A DNA stretch of 64,000 nt from Shewanella aestuarii (GCF_011765625.1 NZ_CP050313.1:244501-308500), one strand, 5' to 3'. Numbered from the stretch's first letter, positions 37,081-47,921 are shown. Made by a program: numbers and translations. Notes: generated from the sequence alone by a model not told the origin.

Positions 37081-39177
37081 TTAGCGATTACGAGAAGTAC
37101 GCAGTACTTCTGGTAGAACCCGAATACGTCGCATCACATTCGCTAAATGTACTCGATCATTGACTGAAATACGTAAGTTAATGAGATACACGCGACCATC
37201 ACGCTCTTCTGTGCTGAGGTTGTGAATGTTAGACCCCGCCGAGGCGATAATTGAGGTGATTTTAGCCAATGCGCCTTGATGGTTAACAATCTCAACTCTG
37301 AGGTTAGCTTGGTATTCAATCCCTTCGGTGTTATCCCAATGCACTGAAATATACTTGTCTGGCTCACCTTGATAACCACGAATATTGGCACAGCTTTCCA
37401 TGTGAACGACAAGTCCTTTACCTGGACTCACGTGTGCAATAACCGCATCACCTGGAATTGGGCGGCAGCAATTAGCATATGTGACTAACATGCCTTCAGC
37501 ACCACGAATGGGCATCATGTTATTGTCAGCGGAATCCAGTTTATGACCCAGTAACCGTTGTGCAATGACAATGCTCATAGCATTACCTAGACCAATATCT
37601 GCCAGTAATGAGTCTAGGCTGTTGTGTTTAGTCTCTTTGATGATTTTATCAACTAAATCTTTTGGTAGATCATCGATTTTGGTTTCGCCAAGTGCATGGT
37701 TTAATAAACGACGACCCAGTGCAATTGCGTTATCGCCTTTAAGGCTTTTCAAAAATTGGCGAATTTTCCCGCGTGCTTTACCTGTTACGACAAAGTTCAG
37801 CCATGCCGCATTAGGTCGAGCACCCTTGGCGGTAATAATTTCAACGGTTTGACCAGAAATAAGTGGCTGACTTAATGGATAGGCTTGGCGGTTTACTCGT
37901 GCTCCTACACAGGTGTTACCCACATCTGTGTGTACTTCATAAGCGAAATCTACAGCAGTGGCATTGACTGGTAATTCAAGAATGCGGCCTTCTGGCGTAA
38001 ATACATAAATTTCATCAGGGAACAGTTCGGTTTTAACGTTCTCGACAAATTCGAATGAGCTAGATGCGCTTTGCTGTAACTCCAACAAGCTTTGCATCCA
38101 TTTACGTGCTCTAACTTGAGTGGTACTTTGTTGTGATGCATCGGTTTTGCTTTTATACATCCAATGCGCAGCAACCCCTTTATCAGCCATTTGATCCATT
38201 TCTTCGGTACGAATTTGGACTTCTACTGGCACAGCGTGTGGGCCAAATAATGACGTGTGCAATGACTGATAACCATTAGCTTTGGGGATAGCAATATAAT
38301 CTTTAAAGCGGCCAGGGTGAGGTTTGTACAAGCCGTGCATTGCACCTAATACGCGATAGCATGTGTCGATACTATCCACGATCACTCTGAATGCGTAGAT
38401 ATCCATTACCTCTTCAAATTGCAGTTCTTTGTTATGCATTTTGCGGTAGATGGAATAGAGGTTTTTTTCTCGGCCTTTGACTTTGCCCTTGATACCGGCA
38501 TCGTCTAAGCGAGTTTTTATCGCACCTTCAATGCTGTTGATCAGTTCTTTACGATTGCCCCTAGCCGATTTAACTACCTCTTTAATTACTCGATAACGCA
38601 TCGGGTAATAAGCCTGAAAACCTAAGTCTTCAAGTTCAATTTTGATATTGTGAATACCAAGGCGATTCGCAATTGGCGCATAAATTTCAAGGGTTTCGCG
38701 GGCAATTCGACGGCGCTTATCAGGCCGTAAGGCGCCGAGCGTACGCATATTATGGGTACGGTCGGCTAACTTGATTAGAATGACGCGAATATCTTGCGTC
38801 ATTGCCATCATCATCTTACGAAAGTTTTCAGCTTGGGCTTCTTTCTTGTCGCGAAATTTGATTTTATCAAGCTTTGATACACCTTCGACGAGTTCCGCCA
38901 CATCAATTCCAAAAAGCTCAGCAAGCTCTTCTTTTGTGACGGGAGTGTCTTCAATGGTGTCATGAAGCAGGGCTGCCATCAGCGTCTCATAATCAAGACG
39001 CATGTCTGCTAGGATGCGGGCGACCGCAACCGGATGGGTAATGTAAGGCTCGCCACTTGTGCGCATTTGCCCTTCGTGGGCGTCTCGCGCAACCAAATAG
39101 GCCTGCTTGAGTAATTCAACGTGCTCTGGCCCTAAATAGGCCGAAGCAGACTCCTTGAGACCTTCAAACAGATACAA
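37081..39177 (-). CDS. spoT: Bifunctional (p)ppGpp synthetase/hydrolase
   Basis: SpoT makes and degrades the stringent-response signal (p)ppGpp. At 698 residues the order is HD hydrolase (HDTIED near 71-76), RelA/SpoT synthetase ([21 protein letters not shown] near 290), TGS (VYVFTP-type region near 385) and a C-terminal ACT domain. The HD residues are intact, so hydrolysis should work. Genes gmk, rpoZ and spoT run in this order with short gaps, as in enteric bacteria. Confidence 0.97.
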   Translation of the reverse strand: MYLFEGLKESASAYLGPEHVELLKQAYLVARDAHEGQMRTSGEPYITHPVAVARILADMRLDYETLMAALLHDTIEDTPVTKEELAELFGIDVAELVEGVSKLDKIKFRDKKEAQAENFRKMMMAMTQDIRVILIKLADRTHNMRTLGALRPDKRRRIARETLEIYAPIANRLGIHNIKIELEDLGFQAYYPMRYRVIKEVVKSARGNRKELINSIEGAIKTRLDDAGIKGKVKGREKNLYSIYRKMHNKELQFEEVMDIYAFRVIVDSIDTCYRVLGAMHGLYKPHPGRFKDYIAIPKANGYQSLHTSLFGPHAVPVEVQIRTEEMDQMADKGVAAHWMYKSKTDASQQSTTQVRARKWMQSLLELQQSASSSFEFVENVKTELFPDEIYVFTPEGRILELPVNATAVDFAYEVHTDVGNTCVGARVNRQAYPLSQPLISGQTVEIITAKGARPNAAWLNFVVTGKARGKIRQFLKSLKGDNAIALGRRLLNHALGETKIDDLPKDLVDKIIKETKHNSLDSLLADIGLGNAMSIVIAQRLLGHKLDSADNNMMPIRGAEGMLVTYANCCRPIPGDAVIAHVSPGKGLVVHMESCANIRGYQGEPDKYISVHWDNTEGIEYQANLRVEIVNHQGALAKITSIIASAGSNIHNLSTEERDGRVYLINLRISVNDRVHLANVMRRIRVLPEVLRTSRNR

Positions 39178-39190
39178 GTGACGCTACTCC

Positions 39191-39469
39191 TTAAATTACA
39201 TGGCCTTCCGCAATGGCAGCTACAGCAGCAATTTCAGCTGCTTCGCGCTCACGCACGGTTTGACGCTCATCAGCGTCTAAAGTGTTAGAGGTGACTAAAC
39301 CTAATTCGATTTCACGTAATGCGATAACCGTTGGTTTATCATTCATCTCTTCTACCATAGGGTCTTTACCTTGCACGGCAATTTGGCGTGCACGACGCGC
39401 CGCAACCAAAATCATATCAAAGCGGTTGCCGATTTGTTCTACAGCGTCTTCTACAGTTACGCGAGCCAT
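39191..39469 (-). CDS. rpoZ: RNA polymerase omega subunit
   Basis: Omega helps assemble RNA polymerase and is part of a ppGpp binding site. The 92-residue length and [20 protein letters not shown] start are typical. [11 protein letters not shown] near 23-33 and [13 protein letters not shown] near 45-57 are family features. It sits 13 bases upstream of spoT and 61 bases after gmk, an apt neighbour set for stringent control. Confidence 0.97.
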   Translation of the reverse strand: MARVTVEDAVEQIGNRFDMILVAARRARQIAVQGKDPMVEEMNDKPTVIALREIELGLVTSNTLDADERQTVREREAAEIAAVAAIAEGHVI

Positions 39470-39530
39470 GGTGTGAAACTCCAGTGTTATCTATGGGAAA
39501 AAAATGACGCAAAATTGTACACTAAGACAA

Positions 39531-40154
39531 TTAATCTGCCAATAGATCGACAAGCATATCATTGTGAGTATAGCTCTGACTAGCACAGGTTAGTCTTTGG
39601 CTACGAATGATTGCTTGTAAATCCGCTAAAGCTTGGTCGAAATCGTCATTTACAATGACAAAATCGTATTGTTGATAATGTGACATTTCTGACACAGCTT
39701 GTGCCATTCGGCTATCGATAACTTCTTGGCTGTCTTGGCCTCTGCCTGTTAAACGACGAGCTAATTCTTGCTTAGATGGAGGTAAAATAAATACCCCAAT
39801 AGCTTCAGGCATGAGCGCTTTTACTTGCTCGCCACCTTGCCAGTCGATATCCAAAAAAACATCTATACCGTTTGCTAATGTCTGCTCAATCACTGTGCGG
39901 GAAGTGCCATAATAATTACCAAACACTTCAGCCCACTCAAAAAAAGCATTTTCAGCGATCAATGCTTTGAATTGATCAACAGTGACAAAGTGGTAGTGCT
40001 GGCCGTTTACTTCACCTGGGCGAGGTTGGCGTGTCGTGTGAGAGACAGAAACTTGCATATCGCTGGGTTGGTCTTTCAATAGTGCTGAGATCAAAGATGA
40101 TTTTCCAGCGCCACTAGGGGCTGACACAATAAAAAGATTTCCACGACTACTCAT
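39531..40154 (-). CDS. gmk: Guanylate kinase
   Basis: GMK phosphorylates GMP to GDP. At 207 residues it has the P-loop [11 protein letters not shown] near 11-21, [20 protein letters not shown] near 36-55, the [12 protein letters not shown] segment near 95-106, and a C-terminal lid. It heads the gmk-rpoZ-spoT-ridA unit and starts divergent to a membrane-protein gene. Confidence 0.97.
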   Translation of the reverse strand: MSSRGNLFIVSAPSGAGKSSLISALLKDQPSDMQVSVSHTTRQPRPGEVNGQHYHFVTVDQFKALIAENAFFEWAEVFGNYYGTSRTVIEQTLANGIDVFLDIDWQGGEQVKALMPEAIGVFILPPSKQELARRLTGRGQDSQEVIDSRMAQAVSEMSHYQQYDFVIVNDDFDQALADLQAIIRSQRLTCASQSYTHNDMLVDLLAD

Positions 40155-40312
40155 ATTTTAGGGCTCACACAGTACAGTTAACAAAGATTAATATTATAAC
40201 CTAAAAATCCCTCAAGATGAGTCATTATTGGTACTCTCTTTTTTGGGCTATCCATATTAAAATACTTGCCCGCAAATATATTGCGTTATTTTTATTTTTT
40301 CTAGGACTTTAC

Positions 40313-41536
40313 ATGCAGTTTAACACTCTTTGGTGTCTTCAAGGTCGTGACAATCCGCTACGCTTTCTTATCGTAATGTTGGTTAGTTTACTTTTGTTAT
40401 CTTTAGTTACGTTAGTCTTTCCTCAATCAGTATTAATATTGATGATTGGAGTGGTGCTTATTTTGGTGCAGAGCGCTTCTACTATGCGTCGGTTACGAGA
40501 TGCAGCGAAATCTAAGCGATTGATGCTTATGGTGATGGTGCCAAGTTTTTTGCTTGTGCTCAGCTGTTATTTTGCTCCAATCGGCGTGATTGCTGGTTTA
40601 AGTTTGTTGACCCTTGCCAGCAGTGTTTATGTTGGGTTATTCGCATCTGACAATAAAAAGCGTAACTATATTGAGGGTTACAACGGTCCGGCATCTTATG
40701 AAAAAGTTGAACTGGGTAATGTCAGACGTCGACAAGAACCGCAAGTTTTTGGTGAGCACAATCAGCAAGTAACAACGGGTATCGATGCATCAAGTCATGA
40801 TGCCTACTCAGAAACGCAAGCTATTTTTGCAAGTGCGCCTAAGCAGGATAAAACAGCAACAGACACAGGTGAATTGGATGGGCTACAGGCTGAGCCGATG
40901 ACCAAATCATCCCTCAAGCAATCATTTCAGCAGTTTGAACGTTTTGATGTTGATCAAGATGACTTAGCGTCTGGCTCTGTGACTGAGTTGGTCAAGTCTT
41001 GGGTTAATAGTGCTAAAACCCATGAAAAATCAATTTTGTTTGGTGCTAAGGTTGCTGGGGTATTCGTTATCTCCGCTTTAATCGTGTGGGCTATGGTGAG
41101 TTTTAGTCAATTAAATTCTGATGATGAACCAAGTTCTGCTAGCGTCAAATCTAATGAGCACTCTATCGCTAACCAGCGAGTGTCGGTAAAACTTCCTGAT
41201 GGATTTTGGGTTGTAATGCAGAACAAAATTTTAACTGTGCGCTGGTTGGGTGAAGATGCAGATGCCAAACGTTTATGGCAACTTGCGACAGCAGAGGGTG
41301 ATCAAACCTGTAGTGAATTAGTATTCAACGATGGCAGTCGCTATCGCCCTATCAGTGTCGAATTAATGAACGATGGTGGAACTGAGGCGACTTTTTCACC
41401 TTTAGATAACAAATCTATTATTAATCATATTGCAATGCGTGGTAGTTTTAAACTTTGTGGTTATGACTTTAGTTTAAAAGGCAGCCAAGCCACCTTAATG
41501 CAGCATCATGTATTTTCAGATTATTTAGTGCAATAA
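40313..41536 (+). CDS. Membrane protein of unknown function
   Basis: A 407-residue protein. The open frame begins at 40217, but ATG 40313 has a ctagga ribosome site, so I chose it. It has about four N-terminal membrane helices (about 15-115), a hydrophilic middle (about 120-235) rich in Gln, Ser and Asp, a further membrane helix at about 243-262, and a periplasmic C-terminal domain of about 130 residues containing two Cys (CSELVF and KLCGYDF). I recognise no family. The distribution of charges suggests the middle is cytoplasmic and the end extracytoplasmic. It is transcribed away from gmk. Confidence 0.7.
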   Translation: MQFNTLWCLQGRDNPLRFLIVMLVSLLLLSLVTLVFPQSVLILMIGVVLILVQSASTMRRLRDAAKSKRLMLMVMVPSFLLVLSCYFAPIGVIAGLSLLTLASSVYVGLFASDNKKRNYIEGYNGPASYEKVELGNVRRRQEPQVFGEHNQQVTTGIDASSHDAYSETQAIFASAPKQDKTATDTGELDGLQAEPMTKSSLKQSFQQFERFDVDQDDLASGSVTELVKSWVNSAKTHEKSILFGAKVAGVFVISALIVWAMVSFSQLNSDDEPSSASVKSNEHSIANQRVSVKLPDGFWVVMQNKILTVRWLGEDADAKRLWQLATAEGDQTCSELVFNDGSRYRPISVELMNDGGTEATFSPLDNKSIINHIAMRGSFKLCGYDFSLKGSQATLMQHHVFSDYLVQ

Positions 41537-41600
41537 AAAAGTATCGTGTTTAAAAATTAATTGATTTATGGATCATAGCGTTTAGAAATGGAGTGTGTAA

Positions 41601-42668
41601 GTGAGTGATTTTATTAGGCAGCAGGTGTTGCCTCATTTTGGTATTAGTTGTAAAAATCTCACTATATCAACACTTGGAAATGGACATATCAACCGTACTT
41701 ATCTTGTTCGTTGGGCTGAAGGTGAGTTTGTATTACAAAAAATCAATACTCATGTTTTTCCTAAGCCGCAAAATTTAATTAACAATGCTTGTTATATTAG
41801 TGAGCATTTGCATCAACAGCAGTGTTTTGGGAGGTATCATTTAAAGGTTATTGATCCTATAGCCGCTGTGAATGGTCAATTTGCTGTTGATTTGGGTGAG
41901 CATGGATTTTGGCGAGCCATTAGTTATTTAGCGAACAGCCATACTATTGAAGTTGTTAGTGATAGCGCGCAAGCGCAAATGGCCGCCAGCGCATTTGGCC
42001 ATTTTGCTGCAGCATTAAGTACTTTAAATCCTGATTGCATTGAAAATGTAATTGATAACTTTTTAAACTTACCGTTTCGAATTAAACAGCTTAAACAAGC
42101 AGTAAAGGACAATAAAAATAATCGATTAGATGGCTGTCAACACTGGGTAGATTTGATTTTGAAGCAAACAGCCTTATTTGACGAGCTGAATCAAATTGAA
42201 CCCAAATTGCCGCTTCGGGTATGTCATAACGACACCAAAATAAACAACATGCTATTTGATAAACGTGATATGAAAAGCATGGCAGTAATCGATTTAGATA
42301 CCTGCATGAAAGGCTATTTAATGTATGATTTTGGCGACATGGTACGGGCATTTTGTTCTCCAGAAGAGGAAGATTCTACCGCATTAGATAAAGTGGTCGC
42401 CCGCCCCGAAATTATTGCCGCTGCAAGTAAAAGTTACATTGATGAATTAGCCGACATTATTACGCCTTTAGAAAAGCGTAGTTTGTGGTTGGGTATTAAA
42501 GTGATGGCTTTGATGCTAGGCAGCCGTTTTTTAACGGATCATATTAATGGTGATATTTATTTTGCCATTAACCGCTTAAATCATAATTTAGATCGTGCTG
42601 CAAACCAGCTAACTATCTATCAAAGTTTAATTGCACAAGAATCGCAGTTAATGACTTTATTTGAATAA
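41601..42668 (+). CDS. APH-fold phosphotransferase (sugar or choline kinase-like)
   Basis: A 355-residue protein with the aminoglycoside-phosphotransferase fold. The catalytic loop HNDTKINNMLF lies near 210-220, and the metal-binding DLDT near 232-235 is followed by YLMYDFGDMVRAF. The N-terminal lobe has GNGHINRTYLV near 26-36. It resembles N-acetylhexosamine kinase-type proteins more than resistance enzymes, so a sugar substrate is likely. The start is GTG with an atggag ribosome site. It precedes a nucleotidase gene by 32 bases, so the two may share a transcript. Confidence 0.82.
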   Translation: MSDFIRQQVLPHFGISCKNLTISTLGNGHINRTYLVRWAEGEFVLQKINTHVFPKPQNLINNACYISEHLHQQQCFGRYHLKVIDPIAAVNGQFAVDLGEHGFWRAISYLANSHTIEVVSDSAQAQMAASAFGHFAAALSTLNPDCIENVIDNFLNLPFRIKQLKQAVKDNKNNRLDGCQHWVDLILKQTALFDELNQIEPKLPLRVCHNDTKINNMLFDKRDMKSMAVIDLDTCMKGYLMYDFGDMVRAFCSPEEEDSTALDKVVARPEIIAAASKSYIDELADIITPLEKRSLWLGIKVMALMLGSRFLTDHINGDIYFAINRLNHNLDRAANQLTIYQSLIAQESQLMTLFE

Positions 42669-42700
42669 TCCATGCCGCTTAGAAATAGGAATGCGATTTA

Positions 42701-43381
42701 ATGCAATTATCTAAATACCAATGGATCTTATTTGATGCCGATGAAACCTTGTTTCATTTTGATGCTTATGCTGGGCTAAAATTGATGTTTTCTAAATATA
42801 ACGTTGAATTTAGTCAGGATGACTTTGCGCAATATCAAACAGTGAATAAGCCACTTTGGGTTGATTATCAAGATGGTAAAATTGACGCCAAAACATTGCA
42901 AACAACCCGCTTCAATACATGGGCAGAGAAGCTATCTGTTTGTCCACAAACACTCAATAGTGACTTTTTGTTAGCCATGGTCGATATTTGCCAGCCTTTG
43001 CCAGGCGCCAAAGCGCTTGTTGATGCCCTTAAAGATAAAGTCAATTTGGGGATTATTACCAACGGTTTTACTGAGCTTCAAAGTTTACGTTTACAAAAAA
43101 CGGGCATGCAAAGTTCATTTTCGCAGGTGATTATTTCAGAGCAGGTAGGTAAAGCTAAACCTGATAAAGCAATTTTTGAGCATGCATTTGAACGCATGGG
43201 CCAACCCAATAAACAACAGGTATTGATGATAGGCGATTCATTAAGCTCAGATATTCTTGGTGGGTTAAATTATGGTATTGATACTTGCTGGTTGAATCAG
43301 CAAGGGGTAATTGCTGATAAGATCACACCGCATTTTCAGGTCAGCTCATTAATCGAATTGCATCAACGCTTATTGGGCTAA
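42701..43381 (+). CDS. HAD-family nucleotidase, YjjG-like
   Basis: A 226-residue haloacid dehalogenase-like phosphatase close to YjjG (pyrimidine 5'-nucleotidase). Motif I FDADETLFHFD is at 11-21, motif II ITNGF near 111-115, motif III Lys in GKAKPDKAIFEHAF near 150, and motif IV MIGDSLSSDI near 176. YjjG-type enzymes remove phosphate from non-canonical or ordinary pyrimidine nucleotides. It follows the APH-fold kinase. A bidirectional terminator follows. Confidence 0.88.
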   Translation: MQLSKYQWILFDADETLFHFDAYAGLKLMFSKYNVEFSQDDFAQYQTVNKPLWVDYQDGKIDAKTLQTTRFNTWAEKLSVCPQTLNSDFLLAMVDICQPLPGAKALVDALKDKVNLGIITNGFTELQSLRLQKTGMQSSFSQVIISEQVGKAKPDKAIFEHAFERMGQPNKQQVLMIGDSLSSDILGGLNYGIDTCWLNQQGVIADKITPHFQVSSLIELHQRLLG

Positions 43382-43423
43382 GCAAACGTCTATTGCCTAT
43401 GCCTTTCTATCTGTGCCACAAAT

Positions 43424-43464
43424 AAAAAAGGCAGATGTTGAAAGCTCAACACCTGCCTTTTTGT
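43424..43464. terminator. Bidirectional intrinsic terminator
   Basis: AAAAGGCAG-A-TGTTGA and TCAACA-C-CTGCCTTTT (one A-C mismatch) around AAGC, with A-run and T-run flanks, between the converging nucleotidase gene and mrcA. Confidence 0.85.
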
Positions 43465-43475
43465 TGCGATCTGAT

Positions 43476-46082
43476 TTATTGGAATAAATCTTCCGCGGAA
43501 TTGTCGATAAAAATTTCGTCAGCTTCTTGGATTTCTCTGACGTATTCTTTTGGCTCGGTCCCCTCAACAAAATATTCAAATGCTGTTGTGTGATCAGTTC
43601 TACGAGTTAATTTACCTGTTTCAAGATCAATCCGAACCGTTACTATACCTTTTGGTGGTTCAGCGATTATTTCTGGTGTACCTTTAAGAGCTTGATTCAT
43701 AAAATCATTCCAGCCAGGGCCTGCCGTTTTAGCTCCTGCTTCGGTACCTGAAATTTGATCTGGTGCGCCGTTTGCCATCCAGCTTGTTCGACCCAATTGA
43801 CGACCGTGATCATCAAAACCAACCCAAAAAGTGGAGGTTAAAGTGGGGTTGAAACCACTGAACCAAGTATCTCTTGATTCATTCGTTGTACCTGTTTTAC
43901 CTGCAATGTCATGACGCTTGATTAATTTAGATGCGCGCCATGCCGTGCCGTTCCAGCCTGTACCCTTACTCCAATCACCGCCACCCCAAATGACACTTTT
44001 CAACGCATCAGTAATTAAAAATGCAGTTTGCTCAGAGATTATTTGCTTAGCGTAACGCGCATTTTGGCGATTGCAAATTAACTCTCCTTCCTCTTCATGA
44101 GTGTAATCAAGCTGGGCGGCAACATCTGCTTGTGTATCTTTGGGAGCAGATAATTGTGCTAATTCGTCATTCATGGCCGCAAAAGGATCATCATTTAAGC
44201 TATCTTGTTGATCATGGTTAGATGGATCTTCTTCATTATCACTTGGTGAGCAAGCCAGCGTTGGAGAAGCTTGCTCGATAACATTGTCGTACCCATCAGT
44301 AATGTGATCGATAAAATAGGGCTCTACCAAGTAGCCGCCATTGGCAAACACGTTAAACGCGGTGGCAACTTGAAGTGGTGTTACTGAAGGAGAACCTAAA
44401 GCTAAAGATTCATTGCGGGGTAAATCACCTGCATCAAAGCCAAACTTCACTAGTTCATTGATGGTGTTATCTAGTCCCGCATGACGTAATGCTCTGACCG
44501 ACATGACGTTAATTGACTGTGCAAGTCCAACTCGTAAACGGGTTGGGCCACCATAAATATCGGGTGAGTTTTTAGGTCGCCAAGCAGTACCTTGACGCGT
44601 GTCGGGTTTATTGATTGGGGCATTGTTAATAATGGTTGCTAAAGTCCAGTCTTGCTCAAGCGTGGTTGCATAAATAAAAGGTTTTATGTTTGAACCTAAT
44701 TGACGCTTAGCTTGTGTTACCCGGTTAAATTGACTTTGTGAAAAGCTAAAACCACCTACCAAAGTACGAATGGCGCCGTCAAATGGGTCTAAACTAACTG
44801 TTGCACTTGATACTTCAGGAATTTGTGACAATTGCCAAAATTCGCCATTATGACGTACCCATACTTGTTGGCCTGTTTGTAGGATATCGCTGGCGAGTTT
44901 TGGCGGTAAACCTTGACGTTTATCAGTGATATATTTACGAGCCCATTTAAGTCCTGGCCACTCAAGAGTCATTTTGCTGCCATCAGTTAACATCACCGTG
45001 GCTTGTTGTTCTGCCACATCTAATACCGCAGCAGGTACAATGCCTTGCATTGGGGTGACCTTGGCGAGAACAGTGATGATATCGTCTTGATTTAATGGAG
45101 TATCAGTCCACAATTGTTTAATTGGGCCACGGTAGCCATGGCGTTGATCGTAATTAAATACATTATTACGTAATGCGTCCTGAGCCATTAACTGTAGCTC
45201 AGATGAGATAGTCGTATAGACATTATAGCCATTGGTGTAGGCTGCTTCTTCGCCATACTTTTGGATCATATAGTCACGCGCCATTTCTGAAATGTAGGGT
45301 GCATACAAATCAATTTCAGCACCATGATATTTGGCGGTAACGGGAGCATTGATGGCTTGCTGGTATTCAGCTTCAGTGATATTTCTCTTTTCCAACATCC
45401 TGCTTAACACCCAATTACGACGAGCAATGGCTCTGGTTGGGTTGCGAATAGGATTGGCTGCAGATGGTGCTTGGGGTAAACCTGCAATCATGGCCATTTC
45501 TGGCAGGGTAAGTTCATTTAAATATTTGCCGTAATAAACCTGTGCCGCAGCTCCAACTCCGTAAGCTCGATTACCTAAAAATGAACGATTCAAATAAAGT
45601 TCTAGAATTTCTTCTTTGGTTAATGCTTTTTCAATTTTTAGAGCTAAGAAGATTTCTTTAATTTTACGGATATATGTTTTTTCATTTGATAAGAAAAAAC
45701 CACGAGCGACTTGCTGGGTAATGGTACTTGCGCCTTGGCTTTTTTTACCTGTGGTGATTAATATTGTTGCTGCGCGGACAATACCAATAGGATCTATGCC
45801 TTTATGTTCAAAAAATCTAGCGTCTTCGGTATCAAGAACAGCATTAATTAACTGTGGTGGTACATCTTTATATTCAACCGGTATGCGACGTTTTTCGCCA
45901 AATTGTGAAATCAATTTTCCATCGCTGCTATAAATTCGCAACGGGGTTTGTAGTTGTACCGTTTTCAGAGAATTAACATCTGGAAGTTCTGGTAGAACAT
46001 AAAAGTACGCAGCTGTAATTGCAGCAATACCAAGTAGTGCCAAGCTAAAAACAGCAATAAGTATTCTTTTAAACCACTTCAC
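43476..46082 (-). CDS. mrcA: Penicillin-binding protein 1A
   Basis: A bifunctional peptidoglycan synthase of the inner membrane. An 868-residue product starts at GTG 46082 (MKWFKRIL...), which matches the family better than the upstream TTG. A membrane helix lies at about 7-27, the GT51 glycosyltransferase domain follows with EDARFFEHKGID and QGASTITQQVARGFFLS, and the transpeptidase domain has the nucleophile motif SNIK, then SIN and KTGTT. All are intact. An acidic insertion lies near residue 630. It is divergent from the pilM operon, the standard arrangement. Confidence 0.96.
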   Translation of the reverse strand: MKWFKRILIAVFSLALLGIAAITAAYFYVLPELPDVNSLKTVQLQTPLRIYSSDGKLISQFGEKRRIPVEYKDVPPQLINAVLDTEDARFFEHKGIDPIGIVRAATILITTGKKSQGASTITQQVARGFFLSNEKTYIRKIKEIFLALKIEKALTKEEILELYLNRSFLGNRAYGVGAAAQVYYGKYLNELTLPEMAMIAGLPQAPSAANPIRNPTRAIARRNWVLSRMLEKRNITEAEYQQAINAPVTAKYHGAEIDLYAPYISEMARDYMIQKYGEEAAYTNGYNVYTTISSELQLMAQDALRNNVFNYDQRHGYRGPIKQLWTDTPLNQDDIITVLAKVTPMQGIVPAAVLDVAEQQATVMLTDGSKMTLEWPGLKWARKYITDKRQGLPPKLASDILQTGQQVWVRHNGEFWQLSQIPEVSSATVSLDPFDGAIRTLVGGFSFSQSQFNRVTQAKRQLGSNIKPFIYATTLEQDWTLATIINNAPINKPDTRQGTAWRPKNSPDIYGGPTRLRVGLAQSINVMSVRALRHAGLDNTINELVKFGFDAGDLPRNESLALGSPSVTPLQVATAFNVFANGGYLVEPYFIDHITDGYDNVIEQASPTLACSPSDNEEDPSNHDQQDSLNDDPFAAMNDELAQLSAPKDTQADVAAQLDYTHEEEGELICNRQNARYAKQIISEQTAFLITDALKSVIWGGGDWSKGTGWNGTAWRASKLIKRHDIAGKTGTTNESRDTWFSGFNPTLTSTFWVGFDDHGRQLGRTSWMANGAPDQISGTEAGAKTAGPGWNDFMNQALKGTPEIIAEPPKGIVTVRIDLETGKLTRRTDHTTAFEYFVEGTEPKEYVREIQEADEIFIDNSAEDLFQ

Positions 46083-46224
46083 ACGCCATATTCCCAAAAA
46101 CCTAAATAGATATAATAGTATATAAGCGACAGGCTTGTTGGTGAAGCAAAAACGTGTAAACTCAAAATACTATTTGTAAAAAACAGAAACATTTTGTACA
46201 AATAAGTGTAACGAGATGATTTTG

Positions 46225-46233
46225 TGCTAATAT
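46225..46233 (+). promoter_or_regulatory. Putative extended -10 promoter of pilM operon
   Basis: TGCTAATAT is an extended -10 match (TG-N-TAATAT), 37 bases before the pilM ATG in the 187-base gap with mrcA. No good -35 was seen at normal spacing. Confidence 0.4.
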
Positions 46234-46269
46234 CTTTTAATAACAATAATAGAATTGTGACGATGGACT

Positions 46270-47349
46270 ATGCTTTCTAAACTATGGAAGCGTCAGGCTC
46301 CTCAAATGGTCGGGATCGATATCGGTTCTCACGAAGTAAAAGCCATATTGTTGAGCAAGACTGCAGATGGATATAAAATTCAAAATTATGCGACCGTGCC
46401 TATCAAAAAGGGCGCTGTTGTTGATCATGACATTCGAGACTCTGAAGCGGTAATAGAATCTTTAAGGCAAATTAAGCGGTCTTTACCAAAAGGGGTGAAG
46501 TTTGCGTCTGTTGCTGTGTCTGGTTCTGCTGTAATGACAAAAGTGATTTACATGGATGCTTCATTAAATGAAGAAGAAATGGAAGCGCAAATTGAAATTG
46601 AAGCAGATAACCTAATCCCTTATTCACTTGATGAAGTGAGTATCGACTTTGAGACTTTAAGCCCCAATACCACAGACCCAACTAAAGTCGATGTACTGTT
46701 AAGTGCTTGTCGAACCGAAAACATCGACTCTCGAGTAGATGCGCTTATTGAGGTCGATCTTGACGCTAAAGTGGTTGATGTTGAAGGTTATGCTTTAGGG
46801 CGTTCAGCTGAGCTTATTTATGCGCAACTTCCTGAAGGCGCGAAAGCTAAGACCATCGCTATGGTTGATATTGGTGCCAATATCACTACTTTTGCTGTTG
46901 TGGAAAATGGTGAAACCACTTTTATTAGAGAGCAAGCATTTGGTGGAGAGTTATTCACCCAATCAATTCTATCTTTTTATGGTATGCCATATGCTGAAGC
47001 GGAATTGGCTAAAGTCAGTGGCAATCTTCCCCGCAATTATATGTTTGAGGTTTTATCTCCTTTTCAAACCCAATTATTGCAGCAAATTAAACGTACCTTA
47101 CAAATATATTGCACTGCAAGTGGCCGTGACAAAGTTGATTATGTGGTGCTGTGTGGTGGAACTGGAAAAATTGAAGGAATGGCAAAAGTATTAACCGACG
47201 AGCTTGGTGTATACACAATTGTCGCCGATCCATTTCAAGGCTGTTTGCACGCCGATGAAGCAATTAAAACTCAATTGCAACCATCAATTAATAAGTTCAT
47301 GGTCGCAAGCGGCCTAGCGCTAAGGAGTTACGCTCAATGGCGAACATAA
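46270..47349 (+). CDS. pilM: Type IV pilus inner-membrane assembly protein PilM
   Basis: An actin-like (FtsA/MreB fold) cytoplasmic ATP-binding protein which binds the N-terminus of PilN and links the alignment complex to the pilus motor. At 359 residues it shows VGIDIGSHEVKAILL near 14-28, AMVDIGANITTFAVVENG near 197-214, and CGGTGKIEGM near 295. It overlaps pilN by 13 bases, so the genes are translationally coupled. The operon continues through pilQ. Confidence 0.95.
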   Translation: MLSKLWKRQAPQMVGIDIGSHEVKAILLSKTADGYKIQNYATVPIKKGAVVDHDIRDSEAVIESLRQIKRSLPKGVKFASVAVSGSAVMTKVIYMDASLNEEEMEAQIEIEADNLIPYSLDEVSIDFETLSPNTTDPTKVDVLLSACRTENIDSRVDALIEVDLDAKVVDVEGYALGRSAELIYAQLPEGAKAKTIAMVDIGANITTFAVVENGETTFIREQAFGGELFTQSILSFYGMPYAEAELAKVSGNLPRNYMFEVLSPFQTQLLQQIKRTLQIYCTASGRDKVDYVVLCGGTGKIEGMAKVLTDELGVYTIVADPFQGCLHADEAIKTQLQPSINKFMVASGLALRSYAQWRT

Positions 47350-47921
47350 ACTTATTACCCTGGCGTGAAGAAGCTAGGGAAAAACAAAAACGTGACTTTA
47401 TTGGTATTTTGGCACTCGTATTTCTTGTGACCTCGTTATTGGTGTATTTGTTTATTAGTTACTTGGAATTAGTGACCGATGATCAACGTCAGCGCAATAA
47501 TTATTTACAGACAGAAATTAGTTTATTAGATACCCAAATTGCAGAAATTAAAAAAATTACTGAACGTAAAAAAGATATCGAAAGGCGAACAGAAATTATT
47601 TTAGGGCTTCAGCAATCTCGTAACTTGCCAACCCACGTTTTAGATGAGCTTGTTAGAATCGTGCCGCCGGGAATTTACCTTTCAAGTGTTGATAAGAAAG
47701 GCAGTATTTTATGGATTGAGGGTCGAAGCGAATCTAACAATAACGTAGCTAATATGATGCGTAAGGTTAAAACTTCAAGTTATTTAAATGACCCTAGTAT
47801 GCAATCCATTGTTACTCAAAATGAAAACTTACGTCAGTTGCAACGATTTAAGTTAAGAGTAACGATAACTGATGAATTTGGTAATCAAGCCCTTGATATG
47901 CAGCAAGGAGCGAAAAAATGA
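47337..47921 (+). CDS. pilN: Type IV pilus biogenesis protein PilN
   Basis: PilN is a bitopic inner-membrane protein. The conserved cytoplasmic tag INLLPWR lies at residues 4-10, the membrane helix at about 25-44, and the coiled-coil and ferredoxin-like periplasmic part after it. The INLLPWR tag binds PilM. At 194 residues, length is normal. It overlaps pilM by 13 bases and pilO by 4 (ATGA). Confidence 0.95.
   Translation: MANINLLPWREEAREKQKRDFIGILALVFLVTSLLVYLFISYLELVTDDQRQRNNYLQTEISLLDTQIAEIKKITERKKDIERRTEIILGLQQSRNLPTHVLDELVRIVPPGIYLSSVDKKGSILWIEGRSESNNNVANMMRKVKTSSYLNDPSMQSIVTQNENLRQLQRFKLRVTITDEFGNQALDMQQGAKK

Noticed and set aside
40217..40312. Upstream start of the membrane protein at 40217
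   Set aside because: The 32-codon extension has no ribosome site, while ATG 40313 has an AGGA at good spacing.
41601..42668. Aminoglycoside resistance kinase
   Set aside because: The fold is shared, but the sequence pattern resembles N-acetylhexosamine-kinase-type proteins, and there is no mobile-element or resistance context.
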